Positions 45,232 to 53,996 of a DNA stretch of 64,000 nt are shown here, in pieces. The DNA comes from Arcobacter sp. CECT 8985 (GTDB taxonomy: Bacteria > Campylobacterota > Campylobacteria > Campylobacterales > Arcobacteraceae). The translations under genes and the position numbers were made by a program. The notes under the pieces were generated by a model. It was not told where the DNA came from. It did no database searches and saw only the letters and a program-made list of their open reading frames with translations. The stretch is taken from positions 33,679-97,678 of the forward strand of contig NZ_PDKC01000006.1 in assembly GCF_004116495.1 (NCBI RefSeq), read 5' to 3'. Position 1 is the stretch's first letter. Every line of letters begins with the position of its first letter.

Positions 45232-46145
45232 ATTTTCTCTAAGTCTAATCCAAATGCTTTGAAGTTTGAAGCAACAGAGTGAGTCTCTTTATGAACTTTA
45301 GAGTTATAGTGTCCCATTTTCTCTTTTGGTAATAATCCTTTTTTAAGATCGAAGTTTGCTCTATCTTGTGCATCTACATATAATGCAACATCAGCAGCTT
45401 CTTGGTCACTTAAAGTATCACCTTGACCTAATGGCATATTTTCTTGAATCCATGCAGGAGCTTTATTTAATTTACTCATACCTGCACCACTATTGTAAGA
45501 TAACCATTTACCAGCTTTGTCTTTTCCCCATAGTGGTGGAAAATTACCCATACCTTGACCATTTTTACCATGACAAGTTGCACATTTTGTTTCAAATATT
45601 TTTTTACCAGCTAAATAATTTTTATGAGTTGCTTTTCTTTGAATAGCAGCAAATTTTTTCTGTAATTTTGCCCATCTATCACTTGTTAGAGGACTACATG
45701 GTCTGTGCTCATTCATTTTCATTTTATGATTTGTTGATAACCAAGTAACATATGTAGCCATTGCAATTGAAGCTTTTGTATCAACAATTGGTCTTTTCCC
45801 ATTCATACTTCTCATAAAACAGTTATTTATTCTATCTTGTAAAGTTTGAACAGTTTTTTCTCTTTTTGAAAATGCTGGGAAAGATGATGCAGTTCCAATA
45901 AATGTACCAATAGTTTTTGTTGTTCCTGGCTTACCATTTGTACCAGGTAAGTGACAGCTTTTACATTGTAGATTATTTCCAACAAAATCTTTTGTTAGCG
46001 GATGAGTATTTGTTTCATTCATAATTTTTTCACCAAGTTTTACCATTTTACCAAGCTCTCCATTTGGATATTTTGTAGGTAGATCTGGTATATCAGCTGC
46101 AAAAAGAATAGAAGAAACAGCTAAAATACTAAGTAATAATTTCAT
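45216..46145 (-). CDS. tsdA: Diheme cytochrome c, thiosulfate dehydrogenase/tetrathionate reductase (TsdA type)
   Basis: 309 residues, signal peptide 1-16, periplasmic. Heme 1 is CKSCH (61-65) and heme 2 CATCH (188-192). RINNCFMRSMNG gives Cys109, 44 residues after His65, where TsdA has its unusual axial Cys. Heme 2 has Asn236-Met237, 45 residues after His192. Allochromatium TsdA has Lys-Met at this spot, while Campylobacter jejuni TsdA, as I recall, has Asn-Met and works well as a tetrathionate reductase. So tetrathionate reduction is a reasonable guess. A TATAAT at 46175-46170 (minus strand) suggests its own promoter. It follows a cache/regulator/kinase run on the same strand; no tsdB is seen. 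Confidence 0.78.
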   Translation of the reverse strand: MKLLLSILAVSSILFAADIPDLPTKYPNGELGKMVKLGEKIMNETNTHPLTKDFVGNNLQCKSCHLPGTNGKPGTTKTIGTFIGTASSFPAFSKREKTVQTLQDRINNCFMRSMNGKRPIVDTKASIAMATYVTWLSTNHKMKMNEHRPCSPLTSDRWAKLQKKFAAIQRKATHKNYLAGKKIFETKCATCHGKNGQGMGNFPPLWGKDKAGKWLSYNSGAGMSKLNKAPAWIQENMPLGQGDTLSDQEAADVALYVDAQDRANFDLKKGLLPKEKMGHYNSKVHKETHSVASNFKAFGLDLEKIKTGK

Positions 46146-46217
46146 TTTGACTCCTTGTAATTTGGAGTTATTATATAATATTAAAGTAAGTAGAACGTAA
46201 CTTTTAATTCTTCTGGA

Positions 46218-47354
46218 TTAAAAAAAGTTTAAGAATATATATTTAAAGCATGTTCCTTCTTTTTCTGATGAATTTACCTCAATTTTTATATTATTATATT
46301 CACAAATGTTTTTTACAATATTTAATCCAATTCCAAAACCACCTTTAATATGGTCTTCTTTGTAATATCTATTAAAAATATCATTTATATTTTTAATCTC
46401 ATTTGCAAAATTATGAACACTAAAAACTAATTTGTTTTCTTCGTCTTTTTTTAGGTTTATTTTAATTTCACTATTTTTAAATGAGTATTTAATTGCATTT
46501 GATATAGTATTATCTATTAATCTTTGTAAATGAGTCCTATTTATGTTAATTATCAAATTTTGTTCAATATTTACATTAAAACTAAGATTTTTTGGTGTTA
46601 GTAAACTATCAAATTGATCTATTCTTTGTTTTAGAAAAGCATCAAATTCTATTTGTTCTTTGTTATATTTTACACTTTTTTGTTTTATTAGATACTCTAT
46701 ATCTTCATATACTAAAAATAGATTTTTTGTTGCATTAATAGAACGATAAATCTCTTTTGTTTTTGGTTGTTTCTCATCAAGTATCTCTAGGTTTAATTGA
46801 ATTACTCCAAGTGGAGTTTTTAGTTCATGCATCGCATCATTAAAAAAAGAATCAAGGTATTCATTTGCTCTTTTAAAAGGATCAATACTTGCTTGAATAA
46901 TTAAATATATTGATACAAACATAAATAAAAAAATACAAAAACATAAAAGTAAGATTTTTAAGTATATTTGCAAATAAGAGATATTTTTTTTAACTATTAA
47001 ATATTTTGCATTTAATTTATTTTTTGGCAATACTATTTCTATTCTTAACTTTTTTATATCATGTTTTTTATTTATTGATTCATATATAATTTTTCTATGT
47101 TTAGATAATACTTTTACATCAAACTTAAAAGATTTAGGAAAAACAAACTTATGTTTACTATTTGATAAAGAGTATTCATATATTTTACTTTGGATTTTTT
47201 TGGCAAATTCTAGTGTTTGACTCTTTTGTTGGCTATTGTAGCTTTTTAGTTCCAATTTTGTATAAAAATAAGTTGGTATGGACATAAATGTAATAAATAT
47301 TATTGTATAAAACTGAGAGATCCTCAGTGTAAAGTTTTTACTCTTTTCTATCAA
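46218..47354 (-). CDS. Sensor histidine kinase (OmpR-partner type)
   Basis: 378 residues. Membrane helices at about 14-32 and 130-155 flank a small periplasmic domain. The H-box is DAMHELKTPLG with His176, followed by an ATPase domain with an N-box TISNAIKYS and G-box GGFGIGLNIV. No separate HAMP is obvious. It overlaps the response regulator gene by 17 nt, so the two are a cognate pair. It sits 72 nt upstream of the TsdA-type gene, a possible target. Confidence 0.9.
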   Translation of the reverse strand: MIEKSKNFTLRISQFYTIIFITFMSIPTYFYTKLELKSYNSQQKSQTLEFAKKIQSKIYEYSLSNSKHKFVFPKSFKFDVKVLSKHRKIIYESINKKHDIKKLRIEIVLPKNKLNAKYLIVKKNISYLQIYLKILLLCFCIFLFMFVSIYLIIQASIDPFKRANEYLDSFFNDAMHELKTPLGVIQLNLEILDEKQPKTKEIYRSINATKNLFLVYEDIEYLIKQKSVKYNKEQIEFDAFLKQRIDQFDSLLTPKNLSFNVNIEQNLIININRTHLQRLIDNTISNAIKYSFKNSEIKINLKKDEENKLVFSVHNFANEIKNINDIFNRYYKEDHIKGGFGIGLNIVKNICEYNNIKIEVNSSEKEGTCFKYIFLNFF

Positions 47355-48003
47355 TTTTATAACCCAAACCTCTTTGATTTTTAATAAAATCTTTTGAGGT
47401 TTTATCTCTTATTTTTTTGATACAAACTCTAATATCAGCTTCGCTTATATATTTATCATCCCAAACTTCAGTTCTTAAAGTCTCTATACTTACAAAATTA
47501 TTTTTATTTGATATCAGAAAAAAAATCACTTTATTTTGTTTTTTAGTTAAAGAAATCTCTTTTTGATCATCAAATAATTGTTTTTTAATAATATCATATG
47601 AAAAGTTAGGAAGTAATTCTATTTTGTTACTATTTTCATTTGTATAATAAAGTTTTATTAGTTGTTCTATTCTATATCTTAACTCTTTTGGTGAAAAAGG
47701 TTTTTTTATATAATCATTGCATCCAAGTTCATATCCTAAACTAAGATTATTAATATCTGTTAAAGAAGTAATATAAATTACTGGAATATTTATATTGTCT
47801 TCTCTTATTATTTTAACTAACTCATATCCATTGAGTTTAGGAACTCTAATATCAAGTATTAAAATTTGATAATTATTTTCATAAATTGCATTTAGTGCAT
47901 CTTCTCCATTATCATAATCATCTATTTCATAATTAAGGGATTCTAAATACTCCTTAATTGTCATTTTATATTCAAAATCATCTTCTAGCAGTAAAAGTTT
48001 CAT
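47338..48003 (-). CDS. OmpR/PhoB-family response regulator
   Basis: 221 residues. Receiver domain 1-115 with the acidic pocket LLEDD, phospho-acceptor Asp51 (LILDIRVPKLNGYE), Thr in YITSLTD and Lys in YIKKPFSP. The C-terminal winged helix (about 130-221) ends with TSKDFIKNQRGLGYKID. DNA-binding transcription factor for the adjacent kinase. It starts 1 nt after the cache-protein gene. Confidence 0.93.
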   Translation of the reverse strand: MKLLLLEDDFEYKMTIKEYLESLNYEIDDYDNGEDALNAIYENNYQILILDIRVPKLNGYELVKIIREDNINIPVIYITSLTDINNLSLGYELGCNDYIKKPFSPKELRYRIEQLIKLYYTNENSNKIELLPNFSYDIIKKQLFDDQKEISLTKKQNKVIFFLISNKNNFVSIETLRTEVWDDKYISEADIRVCIKKIRDKTSKDFIKNQRGLGYKIDRKE

Positions 48004-48004
48004 T

Positions 48005-48877
48005 TTATCTTTGGATCTTTTTTAAATTATTTTCAATATCTTTAAATGCATTTTTTAATTGATATTGACCTTTATTTTGAATTGCTGTAAATATATATCC
48101 TAGCCTTTGATTATTTAGATTATAAAAGGAAAAATATGAAAAAGAGTAGTTTTTACTTGACGTATATCCATAATCAAATAGATCTTTAAGATCTACACCT
48201 TTTAAATCATCAATATTTGCTTCATTTATTAATGCAAAATTACCTATTTTATCACTGTTTTTCATTTTTGTGGCAATATTTAAATATTTACTATTTAACA
48301 ATATAAATAGTTTATATCCTTTATTCTGTAGGTATTTAGAAAGATATTTAAAATTAATAATAGTCTCAATTGAACCAATAAATTTATTATTTTCTAAAAT
48401 AGGAGAGATTGCTTTTATATTCAATCTTTTACCAAGCTCAATTGAAACTAAAGGCTTTTTAGTTTTTTTAACTTTTACTAAACCCTTTCTAAAATTTGCA
48501 AGGGGCACATTTTTTATATTAAAATCCCAACTTCTTAAATAAGTAGTCAAATCTTTATTATGTATTTGAACTTCAAATTTACTATTTTGATAACTATTAA
48601 GAATTTTGATTTTTTTATTTACAATTTTAAAGCTTTGCATTCTATCTTTTTTTATATAACTACTAATTAGCTCTTTATCTTGTGAAAGTAAGATAGATAG
48701 AGATAAAGCATATCTTTTTTGCTCTTCAAAAAGATTTTTTGTCATAGTCAATGAATCATCTAGTTTATTTATAAGTTCATCTGTGTTATTTAAAATTGTT
48801 AATAAATAAAAAATAACACAGATAAAAAAAGAGGTGATACCTCCAATAATAAATAAATATTTACTTGTTTTTGACAA
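48005..48877 (-). CDS. Membrane-anchored cache-domain protein without an output domain
   Basis: 290 residues from TTG 48877. One N-terminal membrane helix (about 7-28), then a long helix and a periplasmic cache-like sensor: a LRSWDFNIKNVPLANFRKG block, then KAISPILENNKFIGSIETI, as in ligand-binding domains of Campylobacterota chemoreceptors and cyclases. The chain stops where a second membrane helix and signalling domain would normally begin. It is the first of three coupled genes (cache, response regulator, kinase), 17 nt after ftsY. I infer an accessory sensor for the kinase; the ligand is unknown. Confidence 0.7.
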   Translation of the reverse strand: MSKTSKYLFIIGGITSFFICVIFYLLTILNNTDELINKLDDSLTMTKNLFEEQKRYALSLSILLSQDKELISSYIKKDRMQSFKIVNKKIKILNSYQNSKFEVQIHNKDLTTYLRSWDFNIKNVPLANFRKGLVKVKKTKKPLVSIELGKRLNIKAISPILENNKFIGSIETIINFKYLSKYLQNKGYKLFILLNSKYLNIATKMKNSDKIGNFALINEANIDDLKGVDLKDLFDYGYTSSKNYSFSYFSFYNLNNQRLGYIFTAIQNKGQYQLKNAFKDIENNLKKIQR

Positions 48878-48894
48878 AACTTATCTCTTTACTC

Positions 48895-49950
48895 CTATTC
48901 TTGTGTATAGATCTCGTCTAATAAAGAGTCCACAAATTCATCAGGACTAAACTCTATTAAGTCGTCTTGTTTTTCTCCTACACCAACATAAAAAATAGGT
49001 AATTCAAGTTGATTTGAAATAGAAAAAAGAGCTCCACCTTTTGCAGTACCATCAAGTTTTGTAACAATAATTCCATCTACATGAACCATTTCATTAAATG
49101 CTTTTGCTTGTGAAATAGCACTATTTCCTTGAGTTCCATCTATAATAAGAAGTTTTTGATGAGGTGAATCTGGCATTGCTTTTGAACAAACTTTTACAAT
49201 TTTTTTCAATTCATTATTTAAATTTGTTTGTGTTTGTAATCTTCCTGCTGTATCAATAATTACATTATCTATATTTCTTGCAATTGCTGATGAAATTGTA
49301 TCATATGCAACAGCACTTGGATCATGTCCTTGTTTTGTCTTAATTATTGGAACATCAATTTTTTCTGCCCAACTTGCTAGTTGTTCAATTGCAGCAGCTC
49401 TAAATGTATCTCCAGCACCTAAAATCACAGATTTATTCTGTTTTTTTGATCTTGTTGCAAGTTTTGCAATCGTTGTTGTTTTTCCTGCACCATTTACACC
49501 TATTACTAATCTTACAAAAGGTTTTGGAAGATTTGATAAATCTACATCAGGAGCATGTTCAAAAAGCATAACAAGTCTATGTCTTAACTGTTTTCTTGTA
49601 ATCATTTCAGGAAGTCCATCCATGGCTTTTTCAATAATTTCATATTCCATGTCTGCTTCAATAAGAAGTTCTTCTACATCCTCAAAACTGATTTTTTCTT
49701 TTCTTTGAGGAACAATAGTTTTTATATTTGCAAAAGTTTTCTCTAATGCTTTTGAAAAAAAACCTTTTTTCTCTTCTTCTATTGGCTCTTTTTGTATCTC
49801 TTCATTAGTTTCAATTATATTTTCTTCAGGAAGTTCTTCACTCTTAACCTCTTCAATTACTTCTTCTTGAATTTCTACTTGTTGATTTTCTTCTTCTAAA
49901 GAAGGTATTTCTTCTTTTTCTTCTTTTTTCTTTTTAAAAAAACTAAACAT
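48895..49950 (-). CDS. ftsY: Signal recognition particle receptor FtsY
   Basis: 351 residues. A Glu/Lys-rich N-terminal A-domain (about 1-60), helical N domain, then the SRP GTPase with G1 GVNGAGKTTT near residue 150, DTFRAAAIEQLASWA, DTAGRLQ and TKLDGTAKGG. It receives ribosome-SRP complexes at the inner membrane. It lies 3 nt after the TlpA-like gene; transcription may read on into the cache/two-component genes. Confidence 0.96.
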   Translation of the reverse strand: MFSFFKKKKEEKEEIPSLEEENQQVEIQEEVIEEVKSEELPEENIIETNEEIQKEPIEEEKKGFFSKALEKTFANIKTIVPQRKEKISFEDVEELLIEADMEYEIIEKAMDGLPEMITRKQLRHRLVMLFEHAPDVDLSNLPKPFVRLVIGVNGAGKTTTIAKLATRSKKQNKSVILGAGDTFRAAAIEQLASWAEKIDVPIIKTKQGHDPSAVAYDTISSAIARNIDNVIIDTAGRLQTQTNLNNELKKIVKVCSKAMPDSPHQKLLIIDGTQGNSAISQAKAFNEMVHVDGIIVTKLDGTAKGGALFSISNQLELPIFYVGVGEKQDDLIEFSPDEFVDSLLDEIYTQE

Positions 49951-49953
49951 TAT

Positions 49954-50511
49954 TTATTTCCCAAGTGCTTTTTTTATATCAACTTCTAACATCTCTTCAG
50001 GTACTACACCAATATAATTCTCTTTTATGTTACCTTTTGTATCAATTACCATAATAGTAGGAATAGTCTTTATTCCTCCAAAACTCTGTGAAAGTTCACT
50101 TACTTCTTTGCCATTTACAATAGGATAACTTACATTATATTTTTCTTTAAATTCTTTTAAAGAATCTGTTGTTGGCAAAGAACCATCTTTTTCAGGCATT
50201 GCTACTGAAATAATTTTAAAATTATTTGCATAATTTTCTTGCAAGTTGTTTAACTGTGGTATCTCTGCTTGACAAGGTTCACACCATGTTGCAAAGAAAT
50301 CCAATAAAATTACTTTATTTTTAAATTCATCTACAATAACTTTATCATCTTTTTTATTGATATTTATTGTAGTTCCATCTATATTGTTTAATTGGAATTG
50401 CGTTTTTATTTCAGCTTTAACTTTACCTTCTTCTTTGTGTTTAGAATCACCACAACCAGTGAGTAAAACAATAGATAAAATCGTAAGAAATGTTATTTTC
50501 TTAAACTGCAT
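49954..50511 (-). CDS. TlpA/ResA-like thioredoxin lipoprotein
   Basis: 185 residues. Lipobox LLTGC puts the lipid anchor at Cys20. The thioredoxin domain has FFATWCEPCQAEIPQL (active-site CxxC), a characteristic ISVAMPEKDGS insert and the cis-Pro loop GGIKTIPTIMVID. It should reduce or isomerise disulfides in the periplasm, for example in cytochrome c maturation. First gene of a minus-strand run through ftsY. Confidence 0.87.
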   Translation of the reverse strand: MQFKKITFLTILSIVLLTGCGDSKHKEEGKVKAEIKTQFQLNNIDGTTININKKDDKVIVDEFKNKVILLDFFATWCEPCQAEIPQLNNLQENYANNFKIISVAMPEKDGSLPTTDSLKEFKEKYNVSYPIVNGKEVSELSQSFGGIKTIPTIMVIDTKGNIKENYIGVVPEEMLEVDIKKALGK

Positions 50512-50572
50512 TTTAATTCCTTTTGGTAAAATATTTTGCTGGGTAAGAATTTTACCTAAGTAAGGCTTAAAT

Positions 50573-51109
50573 ATGAAAGATAGTCACAAGTGTGATTTTA
50601 GAAAATCGTGTATTAAAAGATTAGAATTTGAGAGTCGTTTTTCAAAGATTTATAAAAATAAGAAAATAGTAAAAGCATTATATACATTTATAAAAAATTA
50701 TAGAGCAAAAACCGTGCTTTTGTATGTTCCAATGGGAATTGAAGTAGATGTAAAGCCATTGATTAACATACTAAGAAGAGAAAAAATAGATGTTTATGTT
50801 CCATATATGGTAGAAGATAGCTTTAAAGCTGTTAAATATAGACTGCCTTTAAAAACCAAGAAATTTGGAATTAAAGAGCCAAGCAATTCCATTTTTCGTG
50901 CAAGAAAAATTGATATAGCAATCGTACCTGTTGTTGGTATTGATGGAGTATATAAAAGAATTGGTTTTGGAAAAGGAATGTATGACAGATTTTTTTATAG
51001 GTTGAATTATAAACCTTGTATGGTTTTTACTCAATTGAAACTTTGTAAAACGCCCGAAATATTATCTAATGATTACGATATTCAAGCTGATTATATAATT
51101 ACAAATTAA
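50573..51109 (+). CDS. 5-formyltetrahydrofolate cyclo-ligase
   Basis: 178 residues. Converts 5-formyl-THF to 5,10-methenyl-THF with ATP. The C-terminal block GVYKRIGFGKGMYDRFFYRL is the family ATP/folate signature; VLLYVPMGIEVDVKPLI and the FGIKEPSNS block also fit. The first 20 residues are Cys/Lys/Arg-rich. It sits 22 nt upstream of the chosen RNase Y start. Confidence 0.87.
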   Translation: MKDSHKCDFRKSCIKRLEFESRFSKIYKNKKIVKALYTFIKNYRAKTVLLYVPMGIEVDVKPLINILRREKIDVYVPYMVEDSFKAVKYRLPLKTKKFGIKEPSNSIFRARKIDIAIVPVVGIDGVYKRIGFGKGMYDRFFYRLNYKPCMVFTQLKLCKTPEILSNDYDIQADYIITN

Positions 51110-51131
51110 GGTTTTGAATATGGAGATAATA

Positions 51132-52691
51132 ATGATGGAATCAATGATGGAGTCAATAGCCGTAGGCGTTATTACTGCATTACTGACAGCATTAATAAGT
51201 GTTTTAATTGTTAAGAAATTTTATAGTGCAAAGTTTGATATTTTAATCGAACAAGCAAAAGCAAAAGCAAAAGTTATTGAACACGAAGCAGAAGTTATAC
51301 TAAAAGATGCTCAAGTAAAAGCAAAAAGAGATTATGATAAAGAGTTTAGAGCTGCTAAAAAAGAGTATGACGAAATGGTTTTTAAAATTGAAAGAAAAGA
51401 AAAAGAGGTTAATAAACATCTTGAATCAGAATTAAAAACTATCCAAGAACAAAAAGATGAAATTATTGAAAAAAATAATAAGATTACAACTATTCAACAA
51501 GGCTTGGCTAAACAACAACAAACATATGAAGATAAAATTTCTAAAGCAATTAAAGTATTAGAAAATGCTTCAGGGCTTACGGTTGAAGAAGCAAAAGAGT
51601 TAATGCTTGAAAAAGTAAAAGAAGACAGTAGAGCTCAAATTGCATCTATATTTAGAAAACAGTATAAAGCTGCAGAAGTAAATGCAAAAGAAGAGATAAA
51701 TAATATGTTATCTCAAACTGTTACAAGATATGCAGGTGAATTTGCTGCTGAGAGACTAATAAACAATCTTCCTTTAAATGATGAAGAGACAAAAGGTAAA
51801 ATTATTGGTAAAGAGGGTAGAAATATTAAAGCCCTTGAAATGTTATTAGGTGTTGATATTATTATTGATGATACTCCAAATATGATAACAATATCATCTT
51901 TTAATCTTTATAGACGTGCAATTGCAACTAAAACAATTGAAGAGTTATTAGAAGATGGAAGAATCCAACCTGCAAGAATTGAAGAAATTTACAAAAAAGT
52001 AAAAGCAGAATTTGACAAAAATATGCAAAAAGAGGGTGAAGATGTAATATTAGAACTTGGTGTTGGTTCTATGCATCCTGAGCTAGTTAAATTAATTGGT
52101 AGATTAAGATATAGAGCTTCATATGGTCAAAATGCATTGAAACATACATTAGAAGTAGCAAATTTAGCAGGATTATTAGCTGCTCAAATGGATGGAGATC
52201 CAATTTTAGCAAGACGTGCAGGATTATTGCATGATATTGGTAAAGCACTTACTCATGACATGCCAGGATCACATGTACACCTAGGCGCAGATATGTGTAG
52301 AAGATATGATGAAGACCCAACAGTTATAAATGCAATATATGCACATCATGGACATGAAGAGCCAATAAATGTAGAAAGTGCTGCAGTTTGTGCAGCAGAT
52401 GCATTAAGTGCTGCAAGACCAGGTGCAAGAAGAGAAGTATTAGAAAGTTTCTTAAAAAGAGTAGAAGAGGTTGAAAATATCTCAACTAGTAAAACTGGTG
52501 TTATAAATGCTTATGCAATAAATGCTGGTAGAGAAGTAAGAGTAATTGTAAAAGCTGAACTTGTAAATGATGATGAGGCTGTATTACTTGCAAATGAAAT
52601 CGCAACTGAAATTGAAGAAAAAGTTCAATACCCTGGTGAAATTAAAGTTAATGTAATCAGAGAGTTAAGAGCTGAAAGTTATGCAAGATAG
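51132..52691 (+). CDS. rny: Ribonuclease Y
   Basis: 519 residues. One N-terminal membrane helix (about 8-30), a long coiled coil (about 35-165), a KH RNA-binding domain (KGKIIGKEGRNIKALE near 215) and an HD phosphodiesterase (LLHDIGKA near 370, then a YAHHGHEEP block). It initiates mRNA decay at the membrane. An in-frame TTG at 51114 and ATG at 51120 are upstream, but GGAG at 51122-51125 is correctly placed for 51132. Confidence 0.95.
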   Translation: MMESMMESIAVGVITALLTALISVLIVKKFYSAKFDILIEQAKAKAKVIEHEAEVILKDAQVKAKRDYDKEFRAAKKEYDEMVFKIERKEKEVNKHLESELKTIQEQKDEIIEKNNKITTIQQGLAKQQQTYEDKISKAIKVLENASGLTVEEAKELMLEKVKEDSRAQIASIFRKQYKAAEVNAKEEINNMLSQTVTRYAGEFAAERLINNLPLNDEETKGKIIGKEGRNIKALEMLLGVDIIIDDTPNMITISSFNLYRRAIATKTIEELLEDGRIQPARIEEIYKKVKAEFDKNMQKEGEDVILELGVGSMHPELVKLIGRLRYRASYGQNALKHTLEVANLAGLLAAQMDGDPILARRAGLLHDIGKALTHDMPGSHVHLGADMCRRYDEDPTVINAIYAHHGHEEPINVESAAVCAADALSAARPGARREVLESFLKRVEEVENISTSKTGVINAYAINAGREVRVIVKAELVNDDEAVLLANEIATEIEEKVQYPGEIKVNVIRELRAESYAR

Positions 52692-52706
52692 TAAAACTAT
52701 CTTGCA
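52682..52706. terminator. Hairpin after rny
   Basis: Perfect 10-bp stem TGCAAGATAG / CTATCTTGCA with a TAAAA loop, containing the rny stop codon. The convergent PepSY gene ends 5 nt further on. There is no strong T-run, so efficiency is uncertain. Confidence 0.55.
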
Positions 52707-52710
52707 AAGA

Positions 52711-53268
52711 TTAAATAAATAAAAATAAAACTACTAATAAAATTCCCGCTGAAGTTAAATAAATACCTCTTTTTTTAAAGCCATTTTTTCCTTTTACCAT
52801 AAAAATTGCAGAAATTGCTAAAAACAGTAATATTACAGAATAAGCAAGAGCTAAATATGACCATCTATCTTTTGATTTTGATTTGTGAGCTTTAATAAAT
52901 GTCTTTATAAAAGCTGGATAATCTTTAATAGTAAGTTGAGCTTCATTTGTATCTTTATAGTATATTAACTCTTTTTTACCTTTCTTTTTTGAGGCTTGAT
53001 ATTTTATATATTTATCAGTATTTTCTATAACTTTTAAACTATCTATTTTGTTTTTAAAACTTTCTTGTAAATTTTGTTTTAATTTATTTAAATCACTACT
53101 TTTTTCTATTTTTGAAATATAAATATAATCTTTTTCAAAAAAGTGCAAATCTCTTAGTGTTAATATAATACCAGTTAGTGAGTAGATTATTGTAATACCA
53201 ATCACTAAATATCCTAAATCTCTATGCCATTGTCTAAACTTTTGCGAAACATTTATTTTTTTGCTCAT
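52711..53268 (-). CDS. PepSY-associated membrane protein, short form
   Basis: 185 residues. N-terminal FRQWHRDLGYLVIG followed by a membrane helix (about 18-38) is the PepSY-TM signature; a periplasmic PepSY-like stretch follows (about 50-120), then two membrane helices (about 138-160 and 165-184). Full PepSY-TM proteins are about twice as long. Families of this type are linked to iron-siderophore reduction or haem/flavin reductase partners, but no iron-uptake gene is adjacent here. Confidence 0.72.
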   Translation of the reverse strand: MSKKINVSQKFRQWHRDLGYLVIGITIIYSLTGIILTLRDLHFFEKDYIYISKIEKSSDLNKLKQNLQESFKNKIDSLKVIENTDKYIKYQASKKKGKKELIYYKDTNEAQLTIKDYPAFIKTFIKAHKSKSKDRWSYLALAYSVILLFLAISAIFMVKGKNGFKKRGIYLTSAGILLVVLFLFI

Positions 53269-53356
53269 CTATCCTCCTAATGAATTGTGTAATTATAATC
53301 TTTAAGTATTAATCTTTTTTTAACTATTATTAACTATTCTTTAACGTTATTATAAA

Positions 53357-53362
53357 TATAAT
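53357..53362 (+). promoter_or_regulatory. -10 hexamer for rsmD
   Basis: TATAAT at 53357-53362, 35 nt before the rsmD start, in the divergent gap with the PepSY gene. No -35 is obvious. Confidence 0.45.
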
Positions 53363-53397
53363 TTCAAATAAATTAAAATGAAAGTAAAACAAAAAAT

Positions 53398-53994
53398 ATG
53401 AAAAGTAATGTATTAACAACAAATATAATAGCAGGAAAATATAAAGGTAAAAAAATAGAATTACCTTCACTTGAAGTAACAAGAAGTTCAAAAGCAAGAT
53501 TAAAAGAGTCATTTTTCAATGTTTTACAATTTGATATTATAGATAAAATCTTCGTAGAAGCTTTTGCAGGAAGTGGAAGTATTGGACTTGAAGCTGTAAG
53601 TAGAGGTGTAAAAAGATCTTACTTTGTAGAGTTAGATAAAAACTCATATAGTACTTTAGTTAGAAATTGTAACTCGATTGATAATAGTAAATGTCAAACA
53701 ATGTTTGGTGATACATTTGTACAACTACCTTCAATTTTAAATAGTTTAAAAAATTCAAATGATGAAATTGTAGTATATATTGATCCTCCTTTTGATTATA
53801 GAGATGGCATGGATGATGTATATGAAAAATCATTTGATATTGTAAGAAAAATTGAAAATAATAATATCTTTTTAATTACTTTTGAACATGTAAGTAACTT
53901 AGAAATGCCAGAAAAACTTGGTAAATTTAAATTAAATAAAACTAAAAAATTTGGTAAAAGTTCTTTATCTTATTATATTGAAGAAGAATTGTAA
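53398..53994 (+). CDS. rsmD: 16S rRNA guanine-N2-methyltransferase RsmD
   Basis: 198 residues. IIAGKYKGKKIELP and TRSSKARLKESFFNVL are the RsmD N-terminal signature, FAGSGSIGLEAVSRG the SAM-binding loop, and YIDPPFDYRDG the catalytic DPPF/Y motif. It methylates G966 of 16S rRNA in E. coli. Followed 2 nt later by an ABC permease gene. Confidence 0.92.
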   Translation: MKSNVLTTNIIAGKYKGKKIELPSLEVTRSSKARLKESFFNVLQFDIIDKIFVEAFAGSGSIGLEAVSRGVKRSYFVELDKNSYSTLVRNCNSIDNSKCQTMFGDTFVQLPSILNSLKNSNDEIVVYIDPPFDYRDGMDDVYEKSFDIVRKIENNNIFLITFEHVSNLEMPEKLGKFKLNKTKKFGKSSLSYYIEEEL

Positions 53995-53996
53995 TA

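Noticed and set aside
46146..46217. ACTCC/GGAGT hairpin hiding the tsdA ribosome site
   Set aside because: The likely -10 (minus strand 46175-46170) would start transcription within or after the left arm, so the stem would not form in the mRNA.
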